This document shows, one piece after another, positions 52,371 through 62,478 of a stretch of DNA of 64,000 nt; positions within the stretch are counted from its first letter, which is position 1, and every line of letters begins with the position of its first letter. The DNA is from Ideonella benzenivorans (lineage in GTDB: Bacteria > Pseudomonadota > Gammaproteobacteria > Burkholderiales > Burkholderiaceae_C). The notes under the pieces were generated by a model that saw nothing but the letters and a program-made list of their open reading frames with translations, did no database searches and was not told where the DNA came from. The translations under genes and the position numbers were made by a program. Location of the stretch: contig NZ_JAGWCB010000018.1 in the NCBI RefSeq assembly GCF_020387415.1, positions 433,410-497,409 of the forward strand. Reading direction: 5' to 3'.

Positions 52371-55300
52371 ATGCTCAAGCAGGCCAACGAACAGGTCGGG
52401 CGCGCGTTCGCGCAGGTGGCACGCTGGCTGGGCCAGGCGGGGCGGGCGGCGGCGCCCGTGGCGCGCCAGGTGCTGGGGCAGTGGGCCCCGCCGGCCTGGG
52501 CGCAGGCGGCCGGGCGGGGCCTGGGCCGGCTGGGCGGCCTGCTGCAGGCCCATGCCCTGCTCACCCTGGTGGTGGCGGCGCTGGCCGGGGCGGCCGTGTG
52601 GCAGGCCCCGCACATCGCCCAGCGCTGGCGCGCCTGGGCCCCGGCCTGGATGAACCTGGGCCTGCTGGGCGACGACCTGGGCGCGGCCACGGTGACCGTG
52701 CAGCTGCAGCCGCCCGGCGCGCCGGACTACCGCAACAACGGCGGCCCGCAGCCCCTGGTGCTCAGCTTCAGCGCGCCGGCCGCGCCGCCGTTGCGCATCG
52801 GCAAGGAGCCCACCGATGTCCGCCTCTCGCCCGAGGTGGCCGGCCAGTGGAAGTGGGTGGACGCCAGCACCCTGCGCTTCGAGCCCCAGGGTCACTGGCC
52901 CATCGGCGAGCACTACACCCTCAAGCTCGGCCGCAAGAGCCTGGCCCCGCATGTGGCGCTCAAGGAGCGCCAATACGAATTCGACGCCGCCGGCTTCACC
53001 ATGAACGTCGGCTCGGCCGAGTTCTACCAGGACCCGGTGCAGGCCGGCTTGCGCCGCGTGGTCATGACGCTGGACTTCAACCACCCGGTGGACGCCAAGG
53101 CGCTGGAAAGCCGCATCCACCTGGACGACGGCAGCGAGCGCAAGTTCAGCGTGAGCTACGACGCCCAGCGCCTGCAGGCCACCGTGCAGTCCGAGCCGCT
53201 GGCCATTCCCGCGCAGACGGTGGCCATGCAGATCACCATCGACAAGGGCGTGGGCGCCCAGCGCGGCGGCCCGGGCACGCCCGCGCCGGTGGTCAAGTCG
53301 GTCGATGTGCCAGGGCTCTACAGCCTGGCCATCAGCGAGATCAGCACCGCCGTGGTCAGCAACGACGCCGGCGACCCCGAGCACGTGCTGCACCTGGGCG
53401 CCAGCATGGCCGTGCACGAGCGCGAGTACGCCCGCACTGTGCAGGCCTGGATGCTGCCCGTGTCCGACAAGGACGGCGGTGAGCCCTTCGCCTGGAGCGA
53501 CCCGGCCGAGGTGACGCCGGCTGTGCTCCAGCGCGCCAAGCCCATGAAGCTCGACCCCATCGCCAGCGAGCGCGAGGTGACCGAGGCCGCATCCTTCCGC
53601 CTGCCCCAGGCCGAAGGCGGGCGCTTCCTCTTCGTCAAGGTGGCCAAGGGCATGAAGTCGCCCGGCGGCTACCTGCTGGGCAGCGACCGGCTGGAGATCC
53701 TGCAGATCAAGACCTTCGCGCCCGAGCTGTCCATCATGAGCCGCGGCTCGCTGCTGGCCCTGTCCGGCGAGAAGAAGCTGCCCCTGCTGGTGCGCGACCT
53801 GCCGGGCGTGAAGATCGACATCGCCCGCGTGCTGCCGCAGCAGCTGCACCTGCTGGTCAGCCAGGCCGATGGCAACTTCAGCCAGCCGCAGTTCTACGGC
53901 CGCGTGAACGACGACACCCTGGCCGAGCACTTCGAGCGCGAGATCCCGCTCAAGCTCAAGCCCGGCAAGTCCCACTACGAAACGGTGGACTTTGCCGAGT
54001 ACCTGCAGGCCGGCGGCGAGCGCCGCGGCGTCTTCCTGCTCAAGGTGCAGGGCTACGACCCGGCCGCCAAGCGCGGCCCCGCCACCGGCGGTGACGAGGG
54101 CGATGCCAGCGCCATGGCCGGCGGCGAAGGTGAAGGCGAGGGCTGCTGCGAGGGCGATGCCGAAGCCGCGCAGGTCGACCCCACCACCATCCACGACCAG
54201 CGCCTGGTCATCGTCACCGACCTGGGCCTGATCGCCAAGCGCGCGGCCGACGGCACGCGCGACGTCTTTGTGCAGTCCATCGCCAGCGGCCAGCCGGTGG
54301 GGGGCGCGCGCATCGAGGTGTGGGGCCGCAACGGCCTGGTGCTGGCCAACGCCAGCACCGACGCCAGCGGCCACGCCCGCCTGCCCAACCTCAACGGCTA
54401 CACCCGCGAGAAAACCCCCGTGCTGCTGCTGGCCCGCAAGGACGGTGACCTCAGCTTCCTGCCCATGGGCGGCGCGGCCAGCCTGGGCCGCGGCGAGCGC
54501 ACGCTGGACATGTCGCGCTTCGACGTGGGCGGCCTGCACACCAGCGGCGTGCCCAACCAGATGACGGCCTTCCTCTTCAGCGACCGCGGCATCTACCGCC
54601 CCGGTGACACGCTGCACGTGGGCATCGCCGTCAAGGCGTCCAACTGGGCCACCTCGCTCAAGGACCTGCCGGTCGAGGCCGAGATCATCGACCCGCGCGG
54701 CCTGAGCGTGCGCCGCGAGACCCTGCGCCTGGGCCCGGCCGGCACCGCCGAGCTGGCCCACAGCACGCAGGACAGCTCGCCCACCGGCAACTACACCGTC
54801 AACCTCAGCCTGCCGCGCCAGACCAGCGCCAACGCGCCGGACGTGCCGCCGCTGCTCATCGGCTCCACCACCGTCAAGGTGCAGGAATTCCTGCCCGACC
54901 GCACCAAGGTCAGCGCCCACCTCTCCACCGAGGTGGCCGAAGGCTGGGTGAAGCCCGACGACCTGAAGCTGCAGGTGCATGTGGAAAACCTCTTCGGCAC
55001 CCCGGCGCAGAACCGCCGCGTGGAAAGCCGGCTCACCCTCACCCCCACCTGGCCGCGCTTTCGCAGCCTGCCCGACTACAGCTTCTACGACCCCAGCGTG
55101 AACCGCCGTTCGCAGATGGACGACCTGGGCGCCGTGCAGACCGACGACAAGGGCAACGCCGAGGTGGACCTGCGCCTCGCGCGCTTCGAAGCCGCCACCT
55201 ACCAGGCCCATGTGCTGGTCAAGGCCTTCGAGCCCGAAGGCGGCCGCAGTGTGGCTGCCGAAGTGCAGAGCCTGGTGAGCGACCAACCCTGGCTGGTGGG

Positions 55301-58300
55301 CGTGAAGACCCCCGACCCGCTGGACTACATCGCCCGCAACGCCAAGCGCGAGATCCAGCTCATCGCCATCGACCCCAAGGCCCGGAAGATCGCCGTGCCC
55401 GGCCTGAAGCTGGTGCGGGTGGAGCACAAGGTGCTGTCGGTGCTGGTCAAGCAGAACAACGGCCTGTACCGCTATGAGAGCCGCGCCAAGGACGTGACGC
55501 TGGACGAGCAGCCGCTGGCCATTGCCGCGGCCGGCAGCAAGGTGGCGCTCAACACCGGCGCGCCCGGCAACTTCGCGCTGGAAGTGCGCAACGCCCAAGG
55601 CCAGGTGCTCAACCGCGTGCAGTACACCGTGGCGGGCCGCGCCAACCTCAGCCGCTCGATGGACCGCAACGCCGAGCTGCAGATCAAGCTCAACAAGAAG
55701 AGCTACGAGCCTGGCGAGACCATCGACCTGGCCATCCAGGCGCCCTACACCGGCGCCGGCCTCATCACCATCGAGCGTGACAAGGTCTACGCCCACGCCT
55801 GGTTCAAGGCCGACCAGACCGCCAGCGTGCAGCACATCGCCCTGCCCAAGGACTTCGAGGGCAACGGCTATGTGAACGTGCAGTTCGTGCGCGACCCGTC
55901 CTCCGACGAGATCTACACCAGCCCGCTGTCCTACGGCGCCGTGCCCTTTGCCACCGGGCTGGACCGCCGCACCGCCAAGATCAGGCTGGACGCGCCCGCC
56001 CTGGCCAAGCCCGGCGACACCCTGAAGATGACCCTGCACAGCGACAAGCCGGCGCGGGCCTTCGTCTTCGCGGTGGACGAGGGCATCCTGCAGGTGGCGC
56101 GCTACACCACGCCCGATCCGCTCAAGCACTTCTTCCAGAAGCGCGCGCTGGAGGTGAGCACCCTGCAGACCCTGGACCTGGTGCTGCCCGAGTTTCGCAA
56201 GCTCATGCAGAGCGCCGCCCCCGGCGGCGACGGCGAGGGCGAGGCCGGCAAGCACCTCAACCCCTTCAAGCGCAAGCGCGACAAGCCGGTGGCCTACTGG
56301 TCCGGCCTGGTGGACGTGAACGGCGAGAAGACCTTCAGCTACACCCTGCCCGACACCTTCAACGGCGCCGTGCGGGTGATGGCCGTGGTCGTCAGCGACG
56401 AGGCCGTGGCCTCGGCCACCACCACCAGCACCGTGCGCGGCGACATCGTGCTGCTGCCCACCGTGCCCACCTCGCTCGCCCCGGGCGACACGGTGGACAT
56501 CGGCGTGGGCGTGGCCAACAACATCGCCGGCTCCGGCAAGGACGCCCCCATCCGCCTGGCCCTGGCCGTGGGCAAGGGGCTGGAGGTGGTGGGCGACGCC
56601 GCGCAGACCGTCAAGGTCAGCGAAAAGGGCGAGGCCACCACCGTCTTCCACCTGCGCGCCAAGCCCGGTGCGCAGGCCGTGCTGGGCTCGGCCAGCGTGG
56701 CCTTCACCGCCACGTCCGGCAAGGCCAGCGCCAAGCTCAGCACCGACCTGAGCGTGCGCCCCGCCTCGGCCCTGGTGACCCTGGTGCAAAGCGGCACCGC
56801 CGTGGGCGCGGGCGAGCTCAAGTCCCAGCTGGACGCCTACCCCGCCTTCGCCCGCAGCGACCTGGCCGTGTCGGCCACGCCCTGGGCCTTTGCCTCCGGC
56901 CTCATCCGCTACCTGGACGGCTACCCCTACGGCTGCACCGAACAGCTGGTCAGCCAGACCCTGCCCTCCGTGGTGCTGGCCGCCCAGCCCGAGCTGGCCA
57001 AGGAGCTCAACAAGAGCCGCGCCGCGCTGGGCCAGACGGCCTTCAGCCCGCAGCAGGCGCTGCAGCGCACGCTGACCCAGTTGCGTGCCCGCCAGACGGC
57101 CGACGGCGGCTTTGCCATGTGGCCGGGCGGCACCGCCGATGACTTTGCCAGCACCTACGCCCTGCAGCTGCTGCTGGAAGCCAAGGACCGCCAGCTGACC
57201 GTGCCGCCGGACATGGTCAGCAAGGCCACCGTCTACCTGCAAAGCCGCCTGGGCCATGGCGACACCAGCAGCGCCTTCAGCTGGCGCACCCGCGCGCAGA
57301 TGGCCTACCTGCTCACCCGCCAGGGCGTGCTGGTGCCCGCCGCGCTGGCCAACCTGCGCCAAGCCCAGCAGGCCGCCCTGCAGCGCGACAAGGCCAGCCC
57401 CCTGGCCACCGACCTGGGCGCGGCCTACCTGGCCGCCGCCTTCGCGCTGCAAAAGCAGGACGCCACCGCCCAGGCCCTGATGGCCCCGGTGTGGAGCGAC
57501 CTGCAGCAGCGCGTGGCCCGCAAGCAGCCTCTCAACCGCTGGGACTATTACTACGACCCGCTGGTGCACGACAGCACGCTCATCCTGCTGGGGGCGCGCC
57601 ACTTCCCCAAGCTGCTGGCCAGCCTGCCGGTGGAAAGCTGGAGCCGCCTGGCCGCCATGATCGGCGAGGGCTGGTACAGCACCCAGTCCTCGGCCACCAC
57701 CATCCTGGCGGTGGACGCCTACGCCCGCGCCGCCGCCGCGTCGGCCGGCGGCAGCGTCACGGCCCAGGCGGTGGACAAGGCCGGCAAGAGCCTGGCCCTG
57801 CCGCTCACCGGCGAGCTGCGCAGCCTGCAGCAGGCTGCCGTGCCCAATGGCACCGCCAAGCTCAAGCTGTCCAACCCCGGCAACCTGCCGCTCTATTACG
57901 GCTGGGCCGAAACCGGCTACGAGCGCAACCTGCCCGACACCGCCGTCACCCACGGCCTGGAAATCACCCAGGCCATCCTGGACGAGAAGGGCAACGCCAT
58001 CAGCGAAGCCCGCATCGGCCAGGAAGTGACGGTGCGCCTGACCGTGCGCGCCCTGGACCGCGACAGCGCCCGCCAGGTCGTGCTGGTCAACGTGCTGCCC
58101 AGCGGGCTGGAGCCGGTGTTGAACAGCGGCAGCAGCGACGACGAAGCGCCCGACACCCCGCTGTGGCAACGCCGCGTGGGCGGCAGCGGCAGCTGGAGCC
58201 TGAGCTACGTGGACATCCGCGAAGACCGGCTCATCTTCTTCGGCGACGTGGGCCGCAACGTGCAGGACATCAGCTTCAAGGCCCGGGCCACCAACGTCGG

Positions 58301-58403
58301 CCAGTTCGCCCTGCCCGCGGCCTATGCCGAAGCCATGTACGAGCGCCGCGTCTACGGCCGCTCGGCGGCGGGCCGCTTCAATGTGGCGCCGCTGGGCAAG
58401 TAA
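52371..58403 (+). CDS. Bacterial alpha-2-macroglobulin, membrane-anchored by an N-terminal helix
   Basis: The 2010-residue protein has an N-terminal helix (~residues 60-82, LLTLVVAALAGAAVW) instead of the lipobox found in E. coli YfhM. MG and A2M domains follow, including GIYRPGDTLHVGIAVKAS. The thioester motif is YGCTEQL with Cys at ~1522. The C-terminal part holds complement-like and receptor-type domains. Such proteins trap proteases in the periplasm and are thought to protect the envelope. A Gly/Glu-rich segment with two adjacent Cys (~residues 585-600, EGEGEGCCEGDAEA) is unusual. It is directly followed by pbpC. Confidence 0.94.
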   Translation: MLKQANEQVGRAFAQVARWLGQAGRAAAPVARQVLGQWAPPAWAQAAGRGLGRLGGLLQAHALLTLVVAALAGAAVWQAPHIAQRWRAWAPAWMNLGLLGDDLGAATVTVQLQPPGAPDYRNNGGPQPLVLSFSAPAAPPLRIGKEPTDVRLSPEVAGQWKWVDASTLRFEPQGHWPIGEHYTLKLGRKSLAPHVALKERQYEFDAAGFTMNVGSAEFYQDPVQAGLRRVVMTLDFNHPVDAKALESRIHLDDGSERKFSVSYDAQRLQATVQSEPLAIPAQTVAMQITIDKGVGAQRGGPGTPAPVVKSVDVPGLYSLAISEISTAVVSNDAGDPEHVLHLGASMAVHEREYARTVQAWMLPVSDKDGGEPFAWSDPAEVTPAVLQRAKPMKLDPIASEREVTEAASFRLPQAEGGRFLFVKVAKGMKSPGGYLLGSDRLEILQIKTFAPELSIMSRGSLLALSGEKKLPLLVRDLPGVKIDIARVLPQQLHLLVSQADGNFSQPQFYGRVNDDTLAEHFEREIPLKLKPGKSHYETVDFAEYLQAGGERRGVFLLKVQGYDPAAKRGPATGGDEGDASAMAGGEGEGEGCCEGDAEAAQVDPTTIHDQRLVIVTDLGLIAKRAADGTRDVFVQSIASGQPVGGARIEVWGRNGLVLANASTDASGHARLPNLNGYTREKTPVLLLARKDGDLSFLPMGGAASLGRGERTLDMSRFDVGGLHTSGVPNQMTAFLFSDRGIYRPGDTLHVGIAVKASNWATSLKDLPVEAEIIDPRGLSVRRETLRLGPAGTAELAHSTQDSSPTGNYTVNLSLPRQTSANAPDVPPLLIGSTTVKVQEFLPDRTKVSAHLSTEVAEGWVKPDDLKLQVHVENLFGTPAQNRRVESRLTLTPTWPRFRSLPDYSFYDPSVNRRSQMDDLGAVQTDDKGNAEVDLRLARFEAATYQAHVLVKAFEPEGGRSVAAEVQSLVSDQPWLVGVKTPDPLDYIARNAKREIQLIAIDPKARKIAVPGLKLVRVEHKVLSVLVKQNNGLYRYESRAKDVTLDEQPLAIAAAGSKVALNTGAPGNFALEVRNAQGQVLNRVQYTVAGRANLSRSMDRNAELQIKLNKKSYEPGETIDLAIQAPYTGAGLITIERDKVYAHAWFKADQTASVQHIALPKDFEGNGYVNVQFVRDPSSDEIYTSPLSYGAVPFATGLDRRTAKIRLDAPALAKPGDTLKMTLHSDKPARAFVFAVDEGILQVARYTTPDPLKHFFQKRALEVSTLQTLDLVLPEFRKLMQSAAPGGDGEGEAGKHLNPFKRKRDKPVAYWSGLVDVNGEKTFSYTLPDTFNGAVRVMAVVVSDEAVASATTTSTVRGDIVLLPTVPTSLAPGDTVDIGVGVANNIAGSGKDAPIRLALAVGKGLEVVGDAAQTVKVSEKGEATTVFHLRAKPGAQAVLGSASVAFTATSGKASAKLSTDLSVRPASALVTLVQSGTAVGAGELKSQLDAYPAFARSDLAVSATPWAFASGLIRYLDGYPYGCTEQLVSQTLPSVVLAAQPELAKELNKSRAALGQTAFSPQQALQRTLTQLRARQTADGGFAMWPGGTADDFASTYALQLLLEAKDRQLTVPPDMVSKATVYLQSRLGHGDTSSAFSWRTRAQMAYLLTRQGVLVPAALANLRQAQQAALQRDKASPLATDLGAAYLAAAFALQKQDATAQALMAPVWSDLQQRVARKQPLNRWDYYYDPLVHDSTLILLGARHFPKLLASLPVESWSRLAAMIGEGWYSTQSSATTILAVDAYARAAAASAGGSVTAQAVDKAGKSLALPLTGELRSLQQAAVPNGTAKLKLSNPGNLPLYYGWAETGYERNLPDTAVTHGLEITQAILDEKGNAISEARIGQEVTVRLTVRALDRDSARQVVLVNVLPSGLEPVLNSGSSDDEAPDTPLWQRRVGGSGSWSLSYVDIREDRLIFFGDVGRNVQDISFKARATNVGQFALPAAYAEAMYERRVYGRSAAGRFNVAPLGK

Positions 58404-58422
58404 GGGCCCGGGCCCCGGGTGG

Positions 58423-60858
58423 ATGGCGCGGTGGCCGCGGTGGGCCGCCCGCGCCGCCACCGGCCTGGGCCTGCTGCTGGCGCTGCTGCTCACCCTGCGC
58501 CTGTGGCCGCACGCGCCCCTGCGCGAACAGCTGGCCCTGTCCACCCCGCTGTACGACCGCCACGGCAGCCTGCTGCGCCTGACCCTGGCGCCCGACGAGC
58601 AGTACCGCCTGTGGACCCCGCTGGACGCCATCGCCCCGCCCCTGGTGCAGGCCACCCTGCTCTATGAGGACCGCGGCTTCTGGTGGCACCCCGGCGTGGA
58701 CCCGGCTGCCCTGGCCCGCAGCGCCTGGCAGATGGCCCGCGGCGGCCGCCGTCAGGGCGGCTCCACCCTCACCATGCAGCTGGCCCGCCGGCTCTATCAC
58801 CTGGACAGCAGCAGCCCCGGCGGCAAGCTGCAGCAAATGGCCGCTGCCCTGTGGCTGGAAGCCCGTTACGGCAAGCGCGAGCTGCTGGAGGCCTACCTCA
58901 ACACCGCGCCCTACGGCAGCAACATCGAAGGCGCCGGCGCCGCCAGCCTCGTCTACTTCCACCACGACGCCGCCCACCTCACCCTGCCCGAAGCGCTGAC
59001 CCTGGCCGTCATCCCCCAGCACCCCGGCCAGCGCGTGGCCGCCGGCCGCACAGGCACGCCCACCACGGCCGCCAGCGCCGCCCCCAACCCCGCGCTGGAA
59101 GCCGCCCGCCAGCGCCTGTGGGCGCTCTGGCGCGCGCGCCACCCCGGCGAGGCCGACGCCCACCTGCCCCCGCTGGCCGCCCTCAGCCGCGGCCAGCTGC
59201 CCTTCGAAGCCCCGCACCTTACCGACATGCTGCTGGCCCAGGCCCGCCAGGCCAGCGCGCGCGACAACCCCGTGCTGGAAGCCGACGGCAGCATCCACAC
59301 CACGCTGGACCTGCCCATGCAGCGCACCCTGGAACGCGTGATGGCCGCCTACCTCAAAGGCCGGGCCGGCGTGGGCATCCGCAACGCCAGCGCCCTGCTG
59401 CTGGACGCATCCACCATGCAAGTGCGCGCCGTCGTCGGCTCGGCCAACTACCGGGACGAAGCCATCGCCGGCCAGGTCAACGGCACCCTGGGCAAGCGCT
59501 CGCCCGGCTCCACCCTCAAGCCCTTCATCTACGCCCTGGGGCTGGACCAGGGCCTGCTGCACCCCCGCACCCTGCTGAAGGACGCGCCCACCGCCTTCGG
59601 CCCCTTCACGCCCGAGAACTTCGACGGCCAGTTCATGGGCCCCGTGGCCGCGCAGGACGCGCTCATCCGCAGTCGCAACATCCCCGCCGTCGCCCTGGCG
59701 GCGCGGCTCACCCAGCCCAACCTCTACCAGTTCCTGCAGCTCAACCACATCAGCCGGCTGGAAAGCGAAGCCCACTACGGCCTGGCCCTGGTGCTGGGTG
59801 GCGGGGAGGTGACGCCCGAAGAACTGGCCCGCCTCTACGCCCTGCTGCCCAACGGCGGCGTGGCCCGCCCGCTGAGCTACCTGCGCCCGCCGCCGCAAGG
59901 CCCCCGCGCCGCGCCGCCTGAAGAAGCCGCCGCCCCGCCGCGCCTGCTCAGCCCCGAAGCCGCCTTCATCACCCTGGACATGCTGCGCCAGACGCCCCGG
60001 CCCGACACCGGCGCCCCCGCCCAGCCCGCCATCGCCTGGAAGACGGGCACGTCGTGGGGCTTTCGGGATGCGTGGACGGCCGGCGTCTTCGGCCGCCATG
60101 TGCTGGTGGTGTGGGTGGGCGAATTTGACGGCAGCGGCAACCCCGCCTTCATCGGCATTGACGCCGCGGCCCCGCTCTTTCTGCGCATGGTGGACGCGCT
60201 GCGCGCTCAGCGCCTGGACCCGGGCGAACTGCCCCAGCCCCAGCCCGCCAATCTGCGCCGCGTGGAGGTGTGCACCAGCACCGGCGCCCCGCCGGACGCC
60301 CTGTGCCCCGCGCGCACCACCACCTGGTTCATCGCCGGCAAATCGCCCATCCAGCCCAGCCACCTGCACCGCGCCCTGTGGGTGGACGCGCAAACCGGCC
60401 AGGTGCTGTGCGGCCCCCAGGCCGCCAGCGCCCCGCATGCCAAAGAAGTGGTGGTGGAACAGTGGGGCAGCGACATGCAGCGCCTGTTCAAACAAGCCGG
60501 CCTGCCCCGCCGCACCCTGGACGACAGCGCCTGCCGCCACGGCGGCAGCTCAGCCGGCAGCACCCTCGGACCAGTGCCCGACGCCACCGGCGCCGACGCA
60601 CCCACCATCACCTCGCCCCTGCGCGCCGTGCGCTACCTGCTCAACCCCCGCAAGCCCCAGCCCCTACTGCTGCGCGCCGACGCCGCGGCCGGCGTCAAAA
60701 CCCTGTACTGGTTTGCCAACGACAGCCTGCTGGGCCGCACCGCCCCCGGCGAAAGCCTGCCCTGGCTGCCCCCCCAACCCGGCGACTACAGCCTGCGGGT
60801 GGTGGATGAGGTGGGAAGGGTGGACGTGAGGGGGGTGAGGGTAGAGGGGCAGGATTGA
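58423..60858 (+). CDS. pbpC: Penicillin-binding protein 1C
   Basis: The 811-residue protein has an N-terminal membrane helix (GLGLLLALLLTLRLW). A GT51 glycosyltransferase domain contains LYEDRGFWWHPGVDP and GGSTLTMQLARRLY. A transpeptidase domain has the SxxK in SPGSTLKPFIYAL, SRNIPAV (SxN) and KTGTSWGFRDAW (KTG), and a BiPBP C-terminal domain closes the protein. It synthesises and crosslinks peptidoglycan. It starts 20 bases after the alpha-2-macroglobulin stop, the standard A2M-PBP1C pairing thought to couple wall repair with protease defence. The 3' end borders an AT-richer segment. Confidence 0.95.
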   Translation: MARWPRWAARAATGLGLLLALLLTLRLWPHAPLREQLALSTPLYDRHGSLLRLTLAPDEQYRLWTPLDAIAPPLVQATLLYEDRGFWWHPGVDPAALARSAWQMARGGRRQGGSTLTMQLARRLYHLDSSSPGGKLQQMAAALWLEARYGKRELLEAYLNTAPYGSNIEGAGAASLVYFHHDAAHLTLPEALTLAVIPQHPGQRVAAGRTGTPTTAASAAPNPALEAARQRLWALWRARHPGEADAHLPPLAALSRGQLPFEAPHLTDMLLAQARQASARDNPVLEADGSIHTTLDLPMQRTLERVMAAYLKGRAGVGIRNASALLLDASTMQVRAVVGSANYRDEAIAGQVNGTLGKRSPGSTLKPFIYALGLDQGLLHPRTLLKDAPTAFGPFTPENFDGQFMGPVAAQDALIRSRNIPAVALAARLTQPNLYQFLQLNHISRLESEAHYGLALVLGGGEVTPEELARLYALLPNGGVARPLSYLRPPPQGPRAAPPEEAAAPPRLLSPEAAFITLDMLRQTPRPDTGAPAQPAIAWKTGTSWGFRDAWTAGVFGRHVLVVWVGEFDGSGNPAFIGIDAAAPLFLRMVDALRAQRLDPGELPQPQPANLRRVEVCTSTGAPPDALCPARTTTWFIAGKSPIQPSHLHRALWVDAQTGQVLCGPQAASAPHAKEVVVEQWGSDMQRLFKQAGLPRRTLDDSACRHGGSSAGSTLGPVPDATGADAPTITSPLRAVRYLLNPRKPQPLLLRADAAAGVKTLYWFANDSLLGRTAPGESLPWLPPQPGDYSLRVVDEVGRVDVRGVRVEGQD

Positions 60859-60859
60859 C

Positions 60860-60976
60860 TTCGGCGAGGTCGATCAAGATCATTTCCGCTTCTGTAAGTT
60901 GCCTGCCGACCCGCTTTCTGATGGGCGTTCCAAACCAAATATCTTTGACGCGCAGTCGGTATGGGGCACGCTCCAA
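60860..60976 (-). pseudogene. Remnant of a second gene downstream of the ATPase, cut at the pbpC junction
   Basis: A frame opens with TTG at 60976, directly after the ATPase stop (TAATTG), and encodes ~39 residues (MERAPYRLRVKDIWFGTPIR... AEMILIDLAEVN). This stretch shares the lower GC of the ATPase and looks like coding sequence. Past ~60860 the frame runs on antisense into pbpC as a Pro-rich nonsense tail. It may be the 5' end of a gene whose remainder was lost at the junction, or simply noise. No family is recognised. Confidence 0.45.
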
Positions 60977-62461
60977 TTAGGACCGTGAGTTGATCGTCTG
61001 CTCAGCGTCGTCTGAGCTTGCTCCCGCTTTATTTCGGATACGTTCAACTGTACCGACAGCCCGTCTAAAGCACGGATGTATCTGCACCTCTTCGAAGCGA
61101 GGTTCGTGCCGACCTTGGTACGAGTACACCGTTTTGCTTCCACCTTCTCCGCCCTGAACAAAATCTCCTATGAATCCGATTTCATACAAGACCTGCAGCA
61201 ACTTGGGAACGTCGGTCGCATCTACTATTTCGTTGAACCACGCGGAATTCAGCGTTACCTCTGTTAGAACCTTGAGTAACATCTCATCGACTTCAGATCG
61301 CTTCAAGTGGTACTTGACCCTGAAGAAATTTGTCTTCCAGTAAGCAAATACGTCGACCAATCCTGGGTATTGGTTTGAATATTCGGAGCAAAGGTCGTCA
61401 AGTTTCCACTCGGAATAGCTTAGCTCTGATTGTTTTAAAGCCTCGTCGCTTGGTTGATCGGAATCAACGGATTCGGTGTAGTATCTGGATAATTGGATTA
61501 GTTCACGTGGTCGGCCAAGTGTTCTCTCATATAGCCAGTTGTCGCTATTGCTTGTCCCGATCGTGTGAGGGAAAACCGTGTAGAGGGGGGAGTTTAATCT
61601 TGAAAGTCCGATCAACTCCCTGTTGAAATTAATTCTTTCGCACAATATGGACATCAGATCATTCTTGTCCCATCGTAAGCGTTCGATATTTCTGTACTTG
61701 TCCGAGTGTTGTGTTTTTGTGATGAGGATTGAGTAGACGTCTTCTCGCAGGAAAACGCATAGGAACATGTTGCGACTAAGCGAGGCCAAGTAATTTACTG
61801 CGGAAAGAAGACCTAGTAGGAGATTGTTCGCTGCTTCGCTGTTATTCCATCCCAAGTCCAGGTCATCGATCAGTACAACGAATTTCGCACCATCCTCTGC
61901 GATTGCACGGAAGTGGTGCTCCAGGGCATCCACATCGGCGACATTACGAAGCTCGCGCTCCAAAGCAAGCCCGAAATCCCCTAGTTCTCCTACCTTCGCT
62001 TTAATCTTTGTGAGAACATCCGATATATTCTCCACAAGGTCCTTTGACGTGCGATTTAGATCTACGCTGATCTGTCGTGCGAACTCTAGGCTGCTCTTCG
62101 CATATCGTCCCTTTGCGCAATGGCCTACCACGCAGAGGCAATCCAATAGTATCTGACGAATCCACGTGTGTTGAAAGAATATCTCTTGGCCGAATCCTCC
62201 GGAAATATCCTTGTCATTCAGAATGTTTCGGATGGAGTTGAACTTGGGGGAAAGATTGATGACGTGGGTGTTTTCTTCTGAATTGAAGGTCTCTTCTAGT
62301 TTCTTTCTCACTGCACTCTTGCCAGATCCCTTTCGCCCGACAATCATATTTTTCTGACGGTCGCGTAGTCTCTGGAATGCGGTTGATTCGACGAAGTAAC
62401 GAAGAAGGTATGGGTCCTTTTCGGCGCTATCGTCGCCCCAATTAATGTTTGAGAGATTCAT
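60977..62461 (-). CDS. P-loop ATPase (Sll1717/KAP-like), foreign composition
   Basis: The 494-residue protein begins MNLSNINWGDDSAEKDPYLL. It has Walker A GRKGSGKS at residues 42-49 and Walker B FVVLIDDLD at ~194-202, followed by a sensor-like SRNMFLCVFLRED. The C-terminal half is helical, with R-finger-like RPRELIQLSRYY and no membrane segments. It resembles the uncharacterised Sll1717-type P-loop ATPases, related to KAP/STAND NTPases that often sit in mobile or defence loci. Codon use is far AT-richer than all neighbours, implying acquisition. It has its own promoter. The function is unknown. Confidence 0.8.
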   Translation of the reverse strand: MNLSNINWGDDSAEKDPYLLRYFVESTAFQRLRDRQKNMIVGRKGSGKSAVRKKLEETFNSEENTHVINLSPKFNSIRNILNDKDISGGFGQEIFFQHTWIRQILLDCLCVVGHCAKGRYAKSSLEFARQISVDLNRTSKDLVENISDVLTKIKAKVGELGDFGLALERELRNVADVDALEHHFRAIAEDGAKFVVLIDDLDLGWNNSEAANNLLLGLLSAVNYLASLSRNMFLCVFLREDVYSILITKTQHSDKYRNIERLRWDKNDLMSILCERINFNRELIGLSRLNSPLYTVFPHTIGTSNSDNWLYERTLGRPRELIQLSRYYTESVDSDQPSDEALKQSELSYSEWKLDDLCSEYSNQYPGLVDVFAYWKTNFFRVKYHLKRSEVDEMLLKVLTEVTLNSAWFNEIVDATDVPKLLQVLYEIGFIGDFVQGGEGGSKTVYSYQGRHEPRFEEVQIHPCFRRAVGTVERIRNKAGASSDDAEQTINSRS

Positions 62462-62478
62462 GGGGGTGATTTGAAATG

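Noticed and set aside
52353..58655. A 2100-codon open frame on the minus strand opposite the alpha-2-macroglobulin gene.
   Set aside because: High GC with strong third-position bias leaves antisense frames open. The product is a His/Gly/Ala/Gln-rich low-complexity string with no domain, while the plus strand encodes a clear A2M.
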